A DNA stretch of 39,169 nt from Gemmatimonadota bacterium (GCA_022820995.1 JAJEEM010000076.1:1-39169); one strand, 5' to 3'; counted from the first letter of the stretch, positions 1 to 9,091 are shown. A program made the numbers and translations. The notes: a model not told the origin generated them from the letters alone.

Positions 1-125
<125 letters not shown>

Positions 126-237
126 CGCCCCTCGTTCTCCTCTCGGACTACGGGTTCGGCGGAGCGGCTCCGCGACGGATGCTCCTCTTGCTCGCGCGCG
201 GGCTACGCCCTTTGTTTCGTCAGTGGTCTCGTGAAGG

Positions 238-320
238 TGGTGGGGGGAGGATTCGAACCTCCGAAGGCATAAGCCAGCAGATTTACAGTCTGCCCCGTTT
301 GGCCGCTTCGGTACCCCACC
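238..320 (-). tRNA. tRNA-Tyr (anticodon GTA)
   Basis: Read on the minus strand, the acceptor GGTGGGG (314-320) pairs with CCCCACC (239-245) and the discriminator is A at 238. The anticodon loop CTGTAAA gives GTA, tyrosine. The T arm is GGAGG-TTCGAAT-CCTCC and there is a long class II variable arm, as expected for bacterial tRNA-Tyr. The CCA end is not encoded: the following bases are CCT. It sits between tRNA-Thr and tuf. Confidence 0.95.
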
Positions 321-404
321 GCCGGTACCTGGCGCCCGATCGACGCCCGATCGATGAGTTCCAGGGTTCGCCGCTTCGGGGCGGCTGTTCGTCCGACTCG
401 ACCG

Positions 405-477
405 AGCTGGCGGTGGGGCTCGAACCCACAACCTCCGGATTACAAATCCGACGCTCTACCGGTTGAGCTACGCCAGC
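405..477 (-). tRNA. tRNA-Thr (anticodon TGT)
   Basis: On the minus strand the acceptor GCTGGCG (471-477) pairs exactly with CGCCAGC (406-412); the discriminator is T at 405 and CCA is not encoded. The anticodon loop TTTGTAA contains TGT, threonine. The D arm (GTAGCTCAACCGGTAGAGC) and T arm (GTGGG-TTCGAGC-CCCAC) are canonical. It is first in the tRNA-Thr, tRNA-Tyr, tuf unit. Confidence 0.95.
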
Positions 478-501
478 GACCCTTCCGCACAACAGTCTTC
501 T

Positions 502-531
502 AACATATGGGGACGCGTGGCCGACCGTCAA
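502..531 (-). promoter_or_regulatory. Sigma-70 type promoter for tRNA-Thr/tRNA-Tyr/tuf
   Basis: On the minus strand TTGACG (526-531) and TATGTT (502-507) are separated by 18 bases. Transcription would start near 495, about 18 bases before the 5' end of tRNA-Thr. The match and position support a housekeeping promoter separating the tRNA-tuf unit from cysS, which stops at 581. Confidence 0.7.
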
Positions 532-580
532 GGTGTTTTCGGGCACGCGATTCGGCTGTCACTTCGCGGGCGCCGTCGCC

Positions 581-2056
581 TCATCTCGTCGCCCGAAGCG
601 GACGCGGCACCTGGATCGAGCGACCCCCCATCCGAAGGCGAGTGTACTCCGCCAGATCCTCCACGATCACCCCCCGGGCCTCGAGCTCGGCGCGAATCGC
701 GTCGGCGCGGGCGAAGTCCCGATTCGTCCGGGCGCGTTCGCGTTCCCCGACGCGAGCCGTGGCCCATGCGACGAGTTCGCCGTCGCCGCCGGATGACTCG
801 CGATCCCGCACGGCGAGGACCCCGAAGACGCGATCGAACGCGTCGATCGTCGCGAGGGCGGCCTCCGCGCCCGACGGGGCTCGAGGATGGGCACGGTCGA
901 GCAGGTGATTGGCTTCCCGGACAAGTCCGAACACCGCCGAGAGCGCTTCACTCACGTTCAGGTCGTCGTCCATCGCCGCTTCGAACGCGGCGAGCGCCCG
1001 CGCCGCGACCTCTCCGAGATCGGTCGACGCAGCGGTCTTCGCCTCGCCGGCCTCGCGCAGGCGGTTCCTGAACTCGTACAGCCGGTTCACCGCCTTGGCC
1101 GCGGCCTCCAGACCGTCGAAGGTGAAGTTCAGCTGGGCCCGATAGTGTCCGCTGAGCAGCAGGTACCGGATCGCGGAGGGCGCGTGTCCGCGGCCGACGA
1201 GCTCCGGGATCGTGAAGCAGTTGCCGAGCGACTTCGACATCTTCCGGCCTTCCACCAGAAGGTGTTCGGCATGGAGCCAGAACTCCGAGAACTTCTTCCC
1301 CGTCGCCCCCTCCGACTGGGCGATCTCGTTGGTGTGGTGCGGGAAGAGGTTGTCGACTCCTCCGGTATGGATATCGAGCGTTTCGCCCAGGTGGTGCATC
1401 GCCATCGCCGAGCACTCGAGGTGCCAGCCCGGCCGGCCGGGCCCCCACGGAGAATCCCACACCGCCACGGCCCCGTCGGCGCCGCGGTCGCCGCCCTTCC
1501 AGAGGACGAAGTCTCTCGGGTCGTCCTTGTCGTACTCCTCGTCCCCCGCGGCCCTGCCCGCGGCCGCGAGTCCCGCCGAGTCGATGCCCGCCAGCCGCCC
1601 GTACCCGGGGGAGCGCTCGATCGCGAAGTACACGGAACCCTCGCTCTCGTAGGTGAGTCCCCGCTCGGAGAGGATCTCGACCAGACGGATCATCCCCTCG
1701 ACGAAGCGGGTCGCCCGCGGCCGATGCTCCGGCTCCTCGAGCCCCAGCGTCTCCCAGTCCTCGAGGAACATCTCGATCACGGGATCGGTGACGTCGGCCA
1801 GCGGCACGCCGCGCGCAGCGGCCGCCGCGATCGTCCGGTCATCGACATCCGTCAGGTTCATGACCTGGCAGACTTCGTATCCCTTGAACCCGAGGTAGCG
1901 ACGAAGCAGGTCTTCCCACATGAAGGCGCGGAAATTCCCGACATGCGCGCGATCGTACACCGTGGGCCCGCAGGTGTACATCCGCACCCGGCCCGGTTCG
2001 ACGGGCTCGAACGGGCGGAGCCGCCGCGTCAGGGAATCGTGGAGCCGGAGACTCAT
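581..2056 (-). CDS. cysS: Cysteinyl-tRNA synthetase
   Basis: Class I synthetase that charges tRNA-Cys in the cytoplasm. The 491-residue product, close to the usual 460-490, starts MSLRLHDSLTRRL and carries CGPTVYDRAHVGN near residue 28, which holds a zinc-binding Cys and the HIGH-type motif. Further on are GGVDNLFPHHTNE, with the His/Glu of the zinc and nucleotide site, and KMSKSLGN, the KMSKS loop. The C-terminal helical anticodon-binding region is complete. The ATG was chosen because homology starts there and because it overlaps the stop of the upstream small gene as ATGA, suggesting coupled translation. There is therefore no room for a separate leader such as a T-box. Confidence 0.96.
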   Translation of the reverse strand: MSLRLHDSLTRRLRPFEPVEPGRVRMYTCGPTVYDRAHVGNFRAFMWEDLLRRYLGFKGYEVCQVMNLTDVDDRTIAAAAARGVPLADVTDPVIEMFLEDWETLGLEEPEHRPRATRFVEGMIRLVEILSERGLTYESEGSVYFAIERSPGYGRLAGIDSAGLAAAGRAAGDEEYDKDDPRDFVLWKGGDRGADGAVAVWDSPWGPGRPGWHLECSAMAMHHLGETLDIHTGGVDNLFPHHTNEIAQSEGATGKKFSEFWLHAEHLLVEGRKMSKSLGNCFTIPELVGRGHAPSAIRYLLLSGHYRAQLNFTFDGLEAAAKAVNRLYEFRNRLREAGEAKTAASTDLGEVAARALAAFEAAMDDDLNVSEALSAVFGLVREANHLLDRAHPRAPSGAEAALATIDAFDRVFGVLAVRDRESSGGDGELVAWATARVGERERARTNRDFARADAIRAELEARGVIVEDLAEYTRLRMGGRSIQVPRPLRATR

Positions 2057-2805
2057 CGCCCGCCCGGCGGGAGGTAGCGTTCCGTCCGCCACGCACGGTA
2101 GGCGGCGATTTCCTCCGCTCCGCGTTCGCGGGAGCTCTGCAGACAACCACCCAGCTGGCGATCCGACCGGTCGAGGATGAGTCCCGCGAGGACGCCGGCC
2201 TCGCGTGCGAAGGCGAGTTCGTCGAGCGGCTCGTACGCGGGCCCGCCGAAGAGGAGTCGCGCCGCGACCCACCCGTCGATGAACCCGCCGACCGCCTCGA
2301 CTTCCCGTGAGAAGAGCTCCTCGCAGGCCACGTCGGGATCCTGTCGCACGGCGTGCATCCGCAGGACCGCGTAGCTCTCGTACGCCCGGCCGGCCTCCCT
2401 CAGATTTCCCGGCATCACGAGCGCGGCGCTCGAATCCGTCACGACTTCGACTGCGTTCCATGGCCACGCATCCCGCGCCTCGGATTCGTCCAGGTCCCGC
2501 CCGAACGACCGGTAGTAGAGCACGAGAGGGTCCTCCACGAGATCGGTCATGAGGGAGTCGGAACGATCCCGGAAGCGGAGGAGGAGGTCGGCCTCGAACT
2601 CCATGACGCTGCCGGAAGGGGCGGTCAGGCGATACTGGGCGTCCAGCGATTCCGCGCCGACGAGTCCGGCGAGCACGGCCAGCGCCGCCGTGATCCGCGA
2701 TCGACTGCCCGGGCTACCCGCCGGTCGCAGTAAGGACGAGTTGGGGGCGTTCCGCCTCGGAATCCGACCGCCGGTCGAGGAGCCCCGCGAATTCGAGCAC
2801 GTCAT
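2053..2805 (-). CDS. Predicted exported protein of unknown function
   Basis: No family recognised. The reading frame has a hydrophobic signal-like segment (ITAALAVLAGLVGAES) followed by LDAQ, a plausible signal peptidase site, then about 190 residues rich in acidic and Arg residues with two Cys (VACEEL, LGGCLQ). Its TGA overlaps the cysS ATG. The start is uncertain: no ATG, GTG or TTG lies just before the signal peptide. The nearest ATG (2803-2805) gives a 37-residue N-terminal extension and overlaps the DUF1232 gene by about 90 bases; a CTG at 2728-2730 is an alternative. Coding is supported by the intact frame, the signal-like segment and the tight junction with cysS; the function is unknown. 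Confidence 0.6.
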   Translation of the reverse strand: MTCSNSRGSSTGGRIPRRNAPNSSLLRPAGSPGSRSRITAALAVLAGLVGAESLDAQYRLTAPSGSVMEFEADLLLRFRDRSDSLMTDLVEDPLVLYYRSFGRDLDESEARDAWPWNAVEVVTDSSAALVMPGNLREAGRAYESYAVLRMHAVRQDPDVACEELFSREVEAVGGFIDGWVAARLLFGGPAYEPLDELAFAREAGVLAGLILDRSDRQLGGCLQSSRERGAEEIAAYRAWRTERYLPPGGR

Positions 2806-3187
2806 CGCCTGCCCCGCCGAGCAGTTCCCGCTCGCGGGCGAGCAGGTTGTTCGATACCTCGAGCGCCGACCGCTCGCCGGTCCAGTGCTCCTCCACCACA
2901 TCCCAGCCAAGCTCCTCTCCGATTCGGTGCGTCACATACGCACAGCAGAAAACATCATCCAGAAAACCGTACGGCCCGACCTCATCCTCCGGGATCACAT
3001 CATCCGGACTCACGAGGTAGGCGATCGCCGCATCCACCAGAATCCGCTGCTGCCGGGTCAGGCGCGGGTCCTTCATGAGGGTGAACATCAACAAACCGTA
3101 GACGGGCGCGAGGATGACGACGTCACGCAACGTGCCGGCGTATCGTGCGACCTGATCCTTCATCCCCTGGAGGTAGGCGCTTGGCAT
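2714..3187 (-). CDS. DUF1232 (YkvA-like) protein
   Basis: The 157-residue product contains VDAAIAYLVSPDDVIPEDEVGPYGFLDD, split here as VDAAIAYLVSPDDVIPE then DEVGPYGFLDD, the hallmark of DUF1232/YkvA proteins (a helix, an SPxDxIPD-like turn and a GxxDD motif). The family's function is poorly defined; members are usually small and membrane-associated, and a hydrophobic stretch VVILAPVYGLLMFTLM precedes the motif. Start choice: an ATG at 3280 lies within the putative -10 element, so ATG 3187 (MPSAYLQGMKDQ) or 3163 (MKDQ) are more likely. It is followed by the small exported protein and cysS on the same strand, so it may head that unit. Confidence 0.78.
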   Translation of the reverse strand: MPSAYLQGMKDQVARYAGTLRDVVILAPVYGLLMFTLMKDPRLTRQQRILVDAAIAYLVSPDDVIPEDEVGPYGFLDDVFCCAYVTHRIGEELGWDVVEEHWTGERSALEVSNNLLARERELLGGAGDDVLEFAGLLDRRSDSEAERPQLVLTATGG

Positions 3188-3270
3188 CCCCGTCCAATCC
3201 CGATCCCGGTGGAACACGCAACCGGGCGGCCAGCCTGATGGGCACGGCCCGGCGGCGGCCGCGACGCCCA

Positions 3271-3299
3271 AACATACCACGGGCCCTTTCCCCCTGTAA
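3271..3299 (-). promoter_or_regulatory. Weak promoter candidate for the DUF1232-cysS unit
   Basis: On the minus strand TTACAG (3294-3299), a 17-base spacer, then TATGTT (3271-3276). The -10 is identical to that of the tRNA-Thr promoter but the -35 match is poor. It lies in the 155-base gap after glmS, the only sizeable gap upstream of DUF1232. Confidence 0.35.
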
Positions 3300-3342
3300 C
3301 CCCTTCACCCGGCGCGGTGGCGGGGTTCCGGCATCCGAGGGG

Positions 3343-5199
3343 CTACTCGACCGTCACGGTCTTCGCGAGGTTCCGGGGGCGATCCACGTCGCAACCCCGA
3401 AGGACCGCGATATGGTAGGCGAGAAGCTGCAGGGGAACGACGTTGACGATCGGTTGCAGGAGGGGCAGCGTCGCGGGCACCGGGATGAGGTGATCCACCT
3501 TGCGGGCGAGATCATCCTCCCGGCGGGTCACGAGCGCGATCACGCGGCCGCCGCGCGCCTTCACCTCCTCGATGTTCACGAGCACCTTCGAGTACACCGC
3601 ACTGCGCGGAGCCATGAAGACGACGGGCATGTCCTCGTCGATGAGCGCGATCGGGCCGTGCTTCATCTCGGCCGCCGGGTACCCCTCGGCGTGGATGTAG
3701 GAGATCTCCTTGAGCTTGAGCGCCCCCTCGAGGGCGATCGGGAAGTTCGGGCCCCGCCCCAGATAGAGGAAGTTGCGCGCCGGCGCGAACTCCTCCGCCA
3801 CCCGCCGGATGTGGTCCTCCGTTGCCAGCACCTCTTCGATGAGGGCAGGAAGCCCGTCGAGGGCGAGCACGAAGCCGCGGCCCTCTTCGCGGCTCATCCC
3901 GCGCCGCCTCGCGAGCATGAGGCCGAGGAGCGCGAGAGACACGACCTGCGCCACGAAGGCCTTCGTGGACGCGACGCCGATCTCCGGACCTGCGTGCGTG
4001 TAGATCCCGGCGCGCGTCTCCCGCGCGATTGTCGAGCCCACGACGTTGACGATGCCGAAGGTGGGGGCATCGAGCCGAGCGGCTTCGCGCACGGCCGCGA
4101 GCGTATCCGCGGTCTCCCCGGACTGGGAGATGGCGCCCACCAGGGTCCCCGGAGCGATGATCGGGTTCCGGTATCGGAACTCGGAGGCGTACTCCACTTC
4201 GACCGGAATGCGAGCGAGCGCCTCGATGAGGTACTCCCCGACAAGCGCCGCGTGCCAACTCGTCCCGCACCCGGTGAGGATGATGCGCTCGGCGCCGTCG
4301 ATGTCCGGGCGGAACTCGTCGAGTCCGCCCAGCCGGGCCATGCCTTCCTCCGCCAGCAGCCGGCCCCGCATCGCATCGCGCACGGTGTGCGGCTGTTCGT
4401 GAATCTCGCGGAGCATGAAGTGGGGGTATCCCGCCTTTTCGATCTTCTCCAGGTCCCAGTCGACGCGGCTGACTTCCTTCGGGACGGGCTCCCAGCCGAC
4501 GTGGCCGCGGTTTCTTCCGAGATCGACGGTCCGGTGCACGGAAGGGGTGAGGACGGCCATCTCGTCGTCCTCCAGGTACACGATGTTGCGGGTGTGTTCG
4601 AGAACCGCGGCCACGTCCGAGGCCACCCAGGTCGCTCCTGCGTCCCCCTCCCCGATCCCGAGCAGGAGAGGGGCGCCGCGGCGGGCGGCCACGATCCGGG
4701 CCGGATCGTGCACGCTCATCACGGCGAGCCCCAGCGTGCCCTCCACCTGGGTCAGCGAGGCGGCGACGGCGCGCTCGAGGTTCCCCTCGAAAGCCTCTTC
4801 GATCAGGTGCGCGACGACCTCGGTATCGGTCTCCGATGTGAAACGATGGCCGAGTTCGGTGAGCTTCGTCCGCAGCGCGTCGCAGTTCTCGATGACGCCG
4901 TTGTGGACGAGCGCGACCTCGCCCCGACAGTCCGTCAACGGGTGGGCGTTCGCGCGGGTGGGCGCGCCGTGGGTCGCCCAGCGGGTGTGAGCGATTCCGG
5001 CCTTTCCGGAGAGCCGCACCTCGGCGAGCCGGTCCGCCAGGTCGTCGACGCGGCCCGCGCACTTGTGGAGATCGAGCCCGGAACCGGTGTGGACGGCAAG
5101 GCCCGCCGAGTCGTACCCGCGATACTCGAGGCGGCGGAGCCCGTTCAGGAGCAGGGGGACCGCTTCCCCCGCCCCGACGTAGCCGACGATTCCGCACAT
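3343..5199 (-). CDS. glmS: Glutamine-fructose-6-phosphate aminotransferase (isomerizing)
   Basis: Makes glucosamine-6-phosphate from fructose-6-phosphate and glutamine, the entry to UDP-GlcNAc, peptidoglycan and lipopolysaccharide. The product is 618 residues (usual about 610). It begins MCGIVGYVGAGEAVPLLLNG, Cys2 being the glutaminase nucleophile, followed by RWATHG and HNGVIEN of the Ntn domain. Two SIS domains follow (GCGTSWHAAL, SQSGETADT; LYLGRGPNFPIALEGALKLKE in the second), and the end NLAKTVTVE is the family's conserved C-terminus. The start is fixed by Cys2. It lies 7 bases downstream of glmM, so no glmS ribozyme could fit between them. Confidence 0.97.
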   Translation of the reverse strand: MCGIVGYVGAGEAVPLLLNGLRRLEYRGYDSAGLAVHTGSGLDLHKCAGRVDDLADRLAEVRLSGKAGIAHTRWATHGAPTRANAHPLTDCRGEVALVHNGVIENCDALRTKLTELGHRFTSETDTEVVAHLIEEAFEGNLERAVAASLTQVEGTLGLAVMSVHDPARIVAARRGAPLLLGIGEGDAGATWVASDVAAVLEHTRNIVYLEDDEMAVLTPSVHRTVDLGRNRGHVGWEPVPKEVSRVDWDLEKIEKAGYPHFMLREIHEQPHTVRDAMRGRLLAEEGMARLGGLDEFRPDIDGAERIILTGCGTSWHAALVGEYLIEALARIPVEVEYASEFRYRNPIIAPGTLVGAISQSGETADTLAAVREAARLDAPTFGIVNVVGSTIARETRAGIYTHAGPEIGVASTKAFVAQVVSLALLGLMLARRRGMSREEGRGFVLALDGLPALIEEVLATEDHIRRVAEEFAPARNFLYLGRGPNFPIALEGALKLKEISYIHAEGYPAAEMKHGPIALIDEDMPVVFMAPRSAVYSKVLVNIEEVKARGGRVIALVTRREDDLARKVDHLIPVPATLPLLQPIVNVVPLQLLAYHIAVLRGCDVDRPRNLAKTVTVE

Positions 5200-5206
5200 T
5201 CCCCGA

Positions 5207-6583
5207 TCAGGCCCCGCGCCGCACGAGGGCGTCGATCCAGTCCGCACGTTCGTCCGCGAGCGCTTCGCGGGGCGCCTCCGCCATGATGCGGAAGATCGGC
5301 TCGGTCCCGGACGGCCTGGCGTGGATCCATGACCCATCCGGCCACTCGAGCCGGATCCCGTCCTGCCGGTCCACTTCCGCTCCGGACGGGGCCGCGGCCG
5401 CGATCGCCGCCAGCGCCTCCTCCACGGCCAGTCCCTCCCGGGAGATCGTTCGCTTCACGATCCGGTACGAGGCCCGCGCATCGACCACGGCGCCGAGCGT
5501 GGAACGGCTCTCTGCGAGAAACTGCAGGATGAGGGCGGCGGCGAGCGGGGCGTCGCGCGTGTGGTGCAGTCCTCCGTAGATCACGCCGCCGTTCCCCTCT
5601 CCCCCGATCGAGCTCCCCGCCTCGAGCATGCGGGCGACGACGTTCGCCTCGGCCACCGGCGTGCGGAGCAGCGGTACGCCGACGCGGTCCGCGGCGTCCT
5701 GGATCAGCCGGCTGGCGGAGAGGTTCGTCACGACGGGCGCGGGCTCGCGCTCCGCCACGAGTTCGACGGCGAGCGCGAGGGTCCAGTCCTCGCCCACGGG
5801 ACGTCCGTTCTCGTCCACCAGGGCGAGGCGGTCGACATCGGGGTCCACGGCAAAGCCGACATCGGCGCCGACTTCCGTCACGCGTTCCGAGAGCTTCCCG
5901 AGGTTCCCCACCAGAGGTTCGGGGGGCCGCGGGAAACGGCCGTCGGGTTCGAGATCGAGGCCGCTCACCCGGCAGCCGAGGCTCTCGAGCAGCGGGAGCA
6001 TGATCGGCCCCCCGGCGCCGCGCACGCAGTCGAGTGCGACGTGGAAGGCGTTCGACGCGATGCGTTCGCGATCGATGATCGGCAGCGACAGAATCCGCTC
6101 GACGTGGGCGCGGCCGGCGCCTTCCCGCGCGCTTCTCTCTCCCGTGCGCGCAGACTCGACGTAGGCGATCTCCCCCTCGAACCTGCGCTGGACGTCCCGT
6201 CCGGCAGCCGGCGAGAGGAACCGCCCCTCGCGCGCCACGAGCTTGAGCCCGTTCCACGGCGCGGGGTTGTGGGAGGCCGTCACGAGAAGTCCGCCGATCG
6301 CGGCGTCGTCCTCCTCCACGGCGAGGAGGCCCGTGGGCGTCGCCACCATCCCGAGGTCGCACACGTCCAGTCCGACGGCCCGGACCCCCGCGGACACGGC
6401 GTCGAGCAGCACGGGCCCGGAGACGCGGCTGTCACGGCCGATCAGGACATGCCCCCCGCCGGGAGCTCCGGCGGCGATGTGGCTGGCGAAAGCGGCGCCG
6501 TAGCGGGCCGCGATGTCGGGTGTGAGGCCTCGTCCGACGATGCCGCGAATGCCTGAAGCAGAAACGATGAGTGACCTTGACAC
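5207..6583 (-). CDS. glmM: Phosphoglucosamine mutase-type phosphohexomutase
   Basis: Alpha-D-phosphohexomutase, 458 residues. With glmS next door its likely reaction is GlcN-6-P to GlcN-1-P. Visible motifs: VTASHNP with the phosphorylated Ser near residue 104, DPDVDRLAL (metal loop, about 247), GEGNGG (sugar-binding loop, about 328) and RPSGTEP (phosphate-binding loop) near the C-terminus. The loop GEGNGG and the sequence NPAPWNG differ from classical bacterial GlmM (GEQSGH, NPxxDNG) and look more like archaeal-type phosphoglucosamine/phosphomannomutases, so mannose or glucose phosphates remain possible substrates. GTG at 6583 was preferred over GTG 6595 because a GGAG sits about 7 bases upstream of it. 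Confidence 0.88.
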   Translation of the reverse strand: MSRSLIVSASGIRGIVGRGLTPDIAARYGAAFASHIAAGAPGGGHVLIGRDSRVSGPVLLDAVSAGVRAVGLDVCDLGMVATPTGLLAVEEDDAAIGGLLVTASHNPAPWNGLKLVAREGRFLSPAAGRDVQRRFEGEIAYVESARTGERSAREGAGRAHVERILSLPIIDRERIASNAFHVALDCVRGAGGPIMLPLLESLGCRVSGLDLEPDGRFPRPPEPLVGNLGKLSERVTEVGADVGFAVDPDVDRLALVDENGRPVGEDWTLALAVELVAEREPAPVVTNLSASRLIQDAADRVGVPLLRTPVAEANVVARMLEAGSSIGGEGNGGVIYGGLHHTRDAPLAAALILQFLAESRSTLGAVVDARASYRIVKRTISREGLAVEEALAAIAAAAPSGAEVDRQDGIRLEWPDGSWIHARPSGTEPIFRIMAEAPREALADERADWIDALVRRGA

Positions 6584-6756
6584 GCTGTTCTCCACGAACG
6601 GTGAGATGGACGCGGGATCTTAATGGTTGGGCGTCCGCGCGGCTTGCGGCAACGGCTCCGGTCGCCCTCCCCGCACGGCGGGAATACCTTGCGCGCTGGA
6701 TCCGCGATGCGTCGTGCCACGCGTCGTCTGCCTCTACCCGAGCCGGAGATGAAGAC

Positions 6757-7917
6757 GTGGACCCAGCCGCCCGACGCTTCGGAACCCGGGCCATCCACGC
6801 CGGACAGCGCCCCGATCCCACGACCGGGGCGATCATGACGCCGATCTTCCAGACATCGACCTACGTGCAGGACGCCGTCGGCTCGCCGCGCGAGGGTTAC
6901 GATTACGCGCGGGTCAGCAACCCCACGCGCGACGCCCTTCAGGCGAACCTGGCCGCTCTCGAGAACGGGCGGTACGGCGCAGCGTTCTCCTCGGGTCTCG
7001 CCGCGACGGAAGCCATCGTCAAGACGGTGCTCAACGCGGGCGACCACCTCATCTGCGGCGCGGACGTCTATGGCGGCGTCGATCGCATGCTGCGCCACGT
7101 GTGGCAGCGGTTCGGAGTCGACTTCGATTTCGTGAACACGGCAGATCTCGATCAGGTTCGCGCCGCGATCCGTCCGGAGACGCGCCTCGTCCACGTCGAA
7201 ACACCGAGCAACCCGACGATGACGATCACGGACATCGCGGCGTGCGCCGCGATCGCGCACGAGGCGGGGGCCCTCTTGTCCGTCGACAACACGTTTGCGA
7301 CCCCCTTCCTCCAGCGCCCGCTCGACGATGGCGCGGATGTCGTGATGCACTCGACGACGAAGTTCCTCAACGGACACAGCGACATGATCGGTGGGGCGCT
7401 CGTCACGAACTCCGACGAACTCGCCGAGGGGTTCAGCTTTCAGCAGAAGACGAGCGGGGCCATCCCCGGCCCCTTCGACTGCTGGCTCGTCCTCCGCGGC
7501 ACGAAGACGCTGCACCTCCGCATGCCGGCCCACTGCCGGAACGCGCAACGGGTCGTCGGTGTCCTCCAGGGGCACGACGAAGTCGAATCCGTCCGCTATC
7601 CCGGCCTCGAGAACCACCCGCAGCACGCCCTGGCCAGGCGTCAGATGCGCGACTTCGGCTCCATGGTGAGCTTCGACCTGGGTACGGAAGCACGGGCCAA
7701 CCGCTTCGCCGGACTCACGCAGGTGTTCCAGTTGGCCGAGAGTCTCGGGGGGGTCGAAAGCCTGGTATGCGTTCCCTCTTCGATGACCCACGCTTCCGTG
7801 CCCGACGAGAAGAAGCGGGAGATCGGACTGGGGCCGGGACTCGTTCGGCTGTCGGTGGGCGTGGAGGACGGCGAGGATCTCGCGGAGGATATCGAGCAGG
7901 CCCTGGCCCGTCTCTGA
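6757..7917 (+). CDS. Cystathionine gamma-synthase/lyase family PLP enzyme
   Basis: Cys/Met metabolism PLP-dependent enzyme, 386 residues, the usual length. It has FGTRAIHAGQ at the N-terminus, YARVSNPTRDALQ, SSGLAATEAI (phosphate-binding part of the PLP site), VETPSNPT, SVDNTFATP and the PLP lysine in HSTTKFLNGHSD (K202). The C-terminus carries SLGGVESLVCVPSSMTHAS and LVRLSVGVED, both family signatures. Sequence alone does not separate cystathionine gamma-synthase (MetB), gamma-lyase or beta-lyase, so no symbol is given. The GTG at 6757 is chosen because GGAG lies about 10 bases upstream and homology begins there; the open frame extends further upstream without family similarity. It diverges from glmM across about 170 bases. 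Confidence 0.93.
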   Translation: MDPAARRFGTRAIHAGQRPDPTTGAIMTPIFQTSTYVQDAVGSPREGYDYARVSNPTRDALQANLAALENGRYGAAFSSGLAATEAIVKTVLNAGDHLICGADVYGGVDRMLRHVWQRFGVDFDFVNTADLDQVRAAIRPETRLVHVETPSNPTMTITDIAACAAIAHEAGALLSVDNTFATPFLQRPLDDGADVVMHSTTKFLNGHSDMIGGALVTNSDELAEGFSFQQKTSGAIPGPFDCWLVLRGTKTLHLRMPAHCRNAQRVVGVLQGHDEVESVRYPGLENHPQHALARRQMRDFGSMVSFDLGTEARANRFAGLTQVFQLAESLGGVESLVCVPSSMTHASVPDEKKREIGLGPGLVRLSVGVEDGEDLAEDIEQALARL

Positions 7918-7988
7918 GCGGCGGGCTGCGGCACTTCCGGCATTTTGAAACAGGGAATCGGGGCCGGACGTAGAACCGGGAGCACGGA

Positions 7989-8013
7989 AGCCGGCCCCGC
8001 GAATCGGCCGGCT
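7989..8013 (+). other. Hairpin between the PLP enzyme and M48 genes
   Basis: AGCCGGC (7989-7995) pairs perfectly with GCCGGCT (8007-8013) across an 11-base loop. No T tract follows, so it is not a standard intrinsic terminator. It may separate the two transcription units. Confidence 0.3.
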
Positions 8014-8048
8014 CACATGAGCGCGACTTGACGCGCAGGGGGTGATGG

Positions 8049-9038
8049 ATGGCGGCAGGCGACGAACACCAGAGGCGGATCCTCACACAGATCGCCGCGG
8101 TCTCGTGGGAACACCCGGCGGACCGGGCGGCGCTGAACGCGCTCCGCAGGATTCCGGGGTTCGACCTCGCCCTGCGAAAGATCCTCGCGCTGTTCGGCGA
8201 GCGCGCGCTTCGGCTGGCCTTCAAGGCGAACGCGGTACGGACGTCGGAGACGCAATACGCCTGGGTTCACGCGCGTCTCGCCCGCGTCTGCGAAGTGCTC
8301 GATGTGGAGAAGCCGCCGGAGTGCTACGTGTCGCAGACGCCGATCGTGAACGCCGGGGCCGTCGGTTTCGGCGAGCCGTTCATCGTCCTCAACTCGTCGA
8401 TGCTGGAGATCCTCTCGGAGGACGAGGTCGAGAGCGTGCTCGGCCACGAGGTGGGACACATCCTGTCCGGCCACGTGCTCTACCGGACGCTTCTGATCCT
8501 GATCCTCAACCTGGTGATCCTCCGATACACCCTCGCGGGGCTGGCGCTGCGGCCGATCCTCATGGCCCTCATGGAATGGTATCGGAAGAGCGAACTCTCG
8601 TCGGACCGCGCCGGGCTCCTCGCGGTGCAGAATCCGCGGGTCGCGATGTCCGCGCTGATGCAGCTTGCGGGCGGCGGGCGCGGTGTTTCCCTGAATCTCG
8701 ACGAGTTCATCGCGCAGTCGGACGAGTACCGGGCCGGCGGCGATCTCCTCGACGCGGTCTACAAGGTGCTCAACGTGCTCGGCCAGACCCATCCGTTCGC
8801 CGTGATCCGCGTGGCCGAACTGCGCGACTGGATCGAGAGCGGCGAGTACGACCGCATTCTCGCGGGCGAGTACCAGCACCGGGACGAGAAGGACGACCGG
8901 CCGTATCGCGAGGATCTGCGCGAGGCGGCGAAGGGTTACCAGGACGGCGCGCGCGAACTCTTCGACGAGGTCGACGCCGCGGTGGATCGATTGCGGGACC
9001 GGCTGACCGGCGCCTTCAGGGGACGCACGGAAGACTAG
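8049..9038 (+). CDS. M48 family membrane-associated metalloprotease
   Basis: Zinc peptidase of the M48 (HtpX/Ste24-like) clan, 329 residues. HEVGH at residues 133-137 provides the two His ligands and catalytic Glu; E182 in SELSSDRAGLLA is the likely third ligand. A hydrophobic segment between them (about 147-175) should be membrane-embedded or associated. The N-terminal 60 residues and the acidic C-terminal tail are not diagnostic. Families of this type are used in membrane-protein quality control, but the substrate here is unknown. The ATG follows AGGGGGTG at a good distance. The next gene is purD, 53 bases downstream. Confidence 0.9.
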   Translation: MAAGDEHQRRILTQIAAVSWEHPADRAALNALRRIPGFDLALRKILALFGERALRLAFKANAVRTSETQYAWVHARLARVCEVLDVEKPPECYVSQTPIVNAGAVGFGEPFIVLNSSMLEILSEDEVESVLGHEVGHILSGHVLYRTLLILILNLVILRYTLAGLALRPILMALMEWYRKSELSSDRAGLLAVQNPRVAMSALMQLAGGGRGVSLNLDEFIAQSDEYRAGGDLLDAVYKVLNVLGQTHPFAVIRVAELRDWIESGEYDRILAGEYQHRDEKDDRPYREDLREAAKGYQDGARELFDEVDAAVDRLRDRLTGAFRGRTED

Positions 9039-9091
9039 CCGGCCTGCTGGCAGCCGTTGCCCGGCGGGGACGGGCGCGTCATCCTGCCGCC

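Noticed and set aside
2053..2056. T-box leader for cysS
   Set aside because: cysS overlaps the previous gene by 4 bases, so it has no leader of its own.
5200..5206. glmS ribozyme
   Set aside because: Only 7 bases separate glmM and glmS, so there is no room for it.
3145..5286. Long open frame of 713 codons on the plus strand
   Set aside because: It is the antisense of glmS; its composition (Arg, His, Asp, Val rich, no motifs) is typical of a GC-rich shadow frame.
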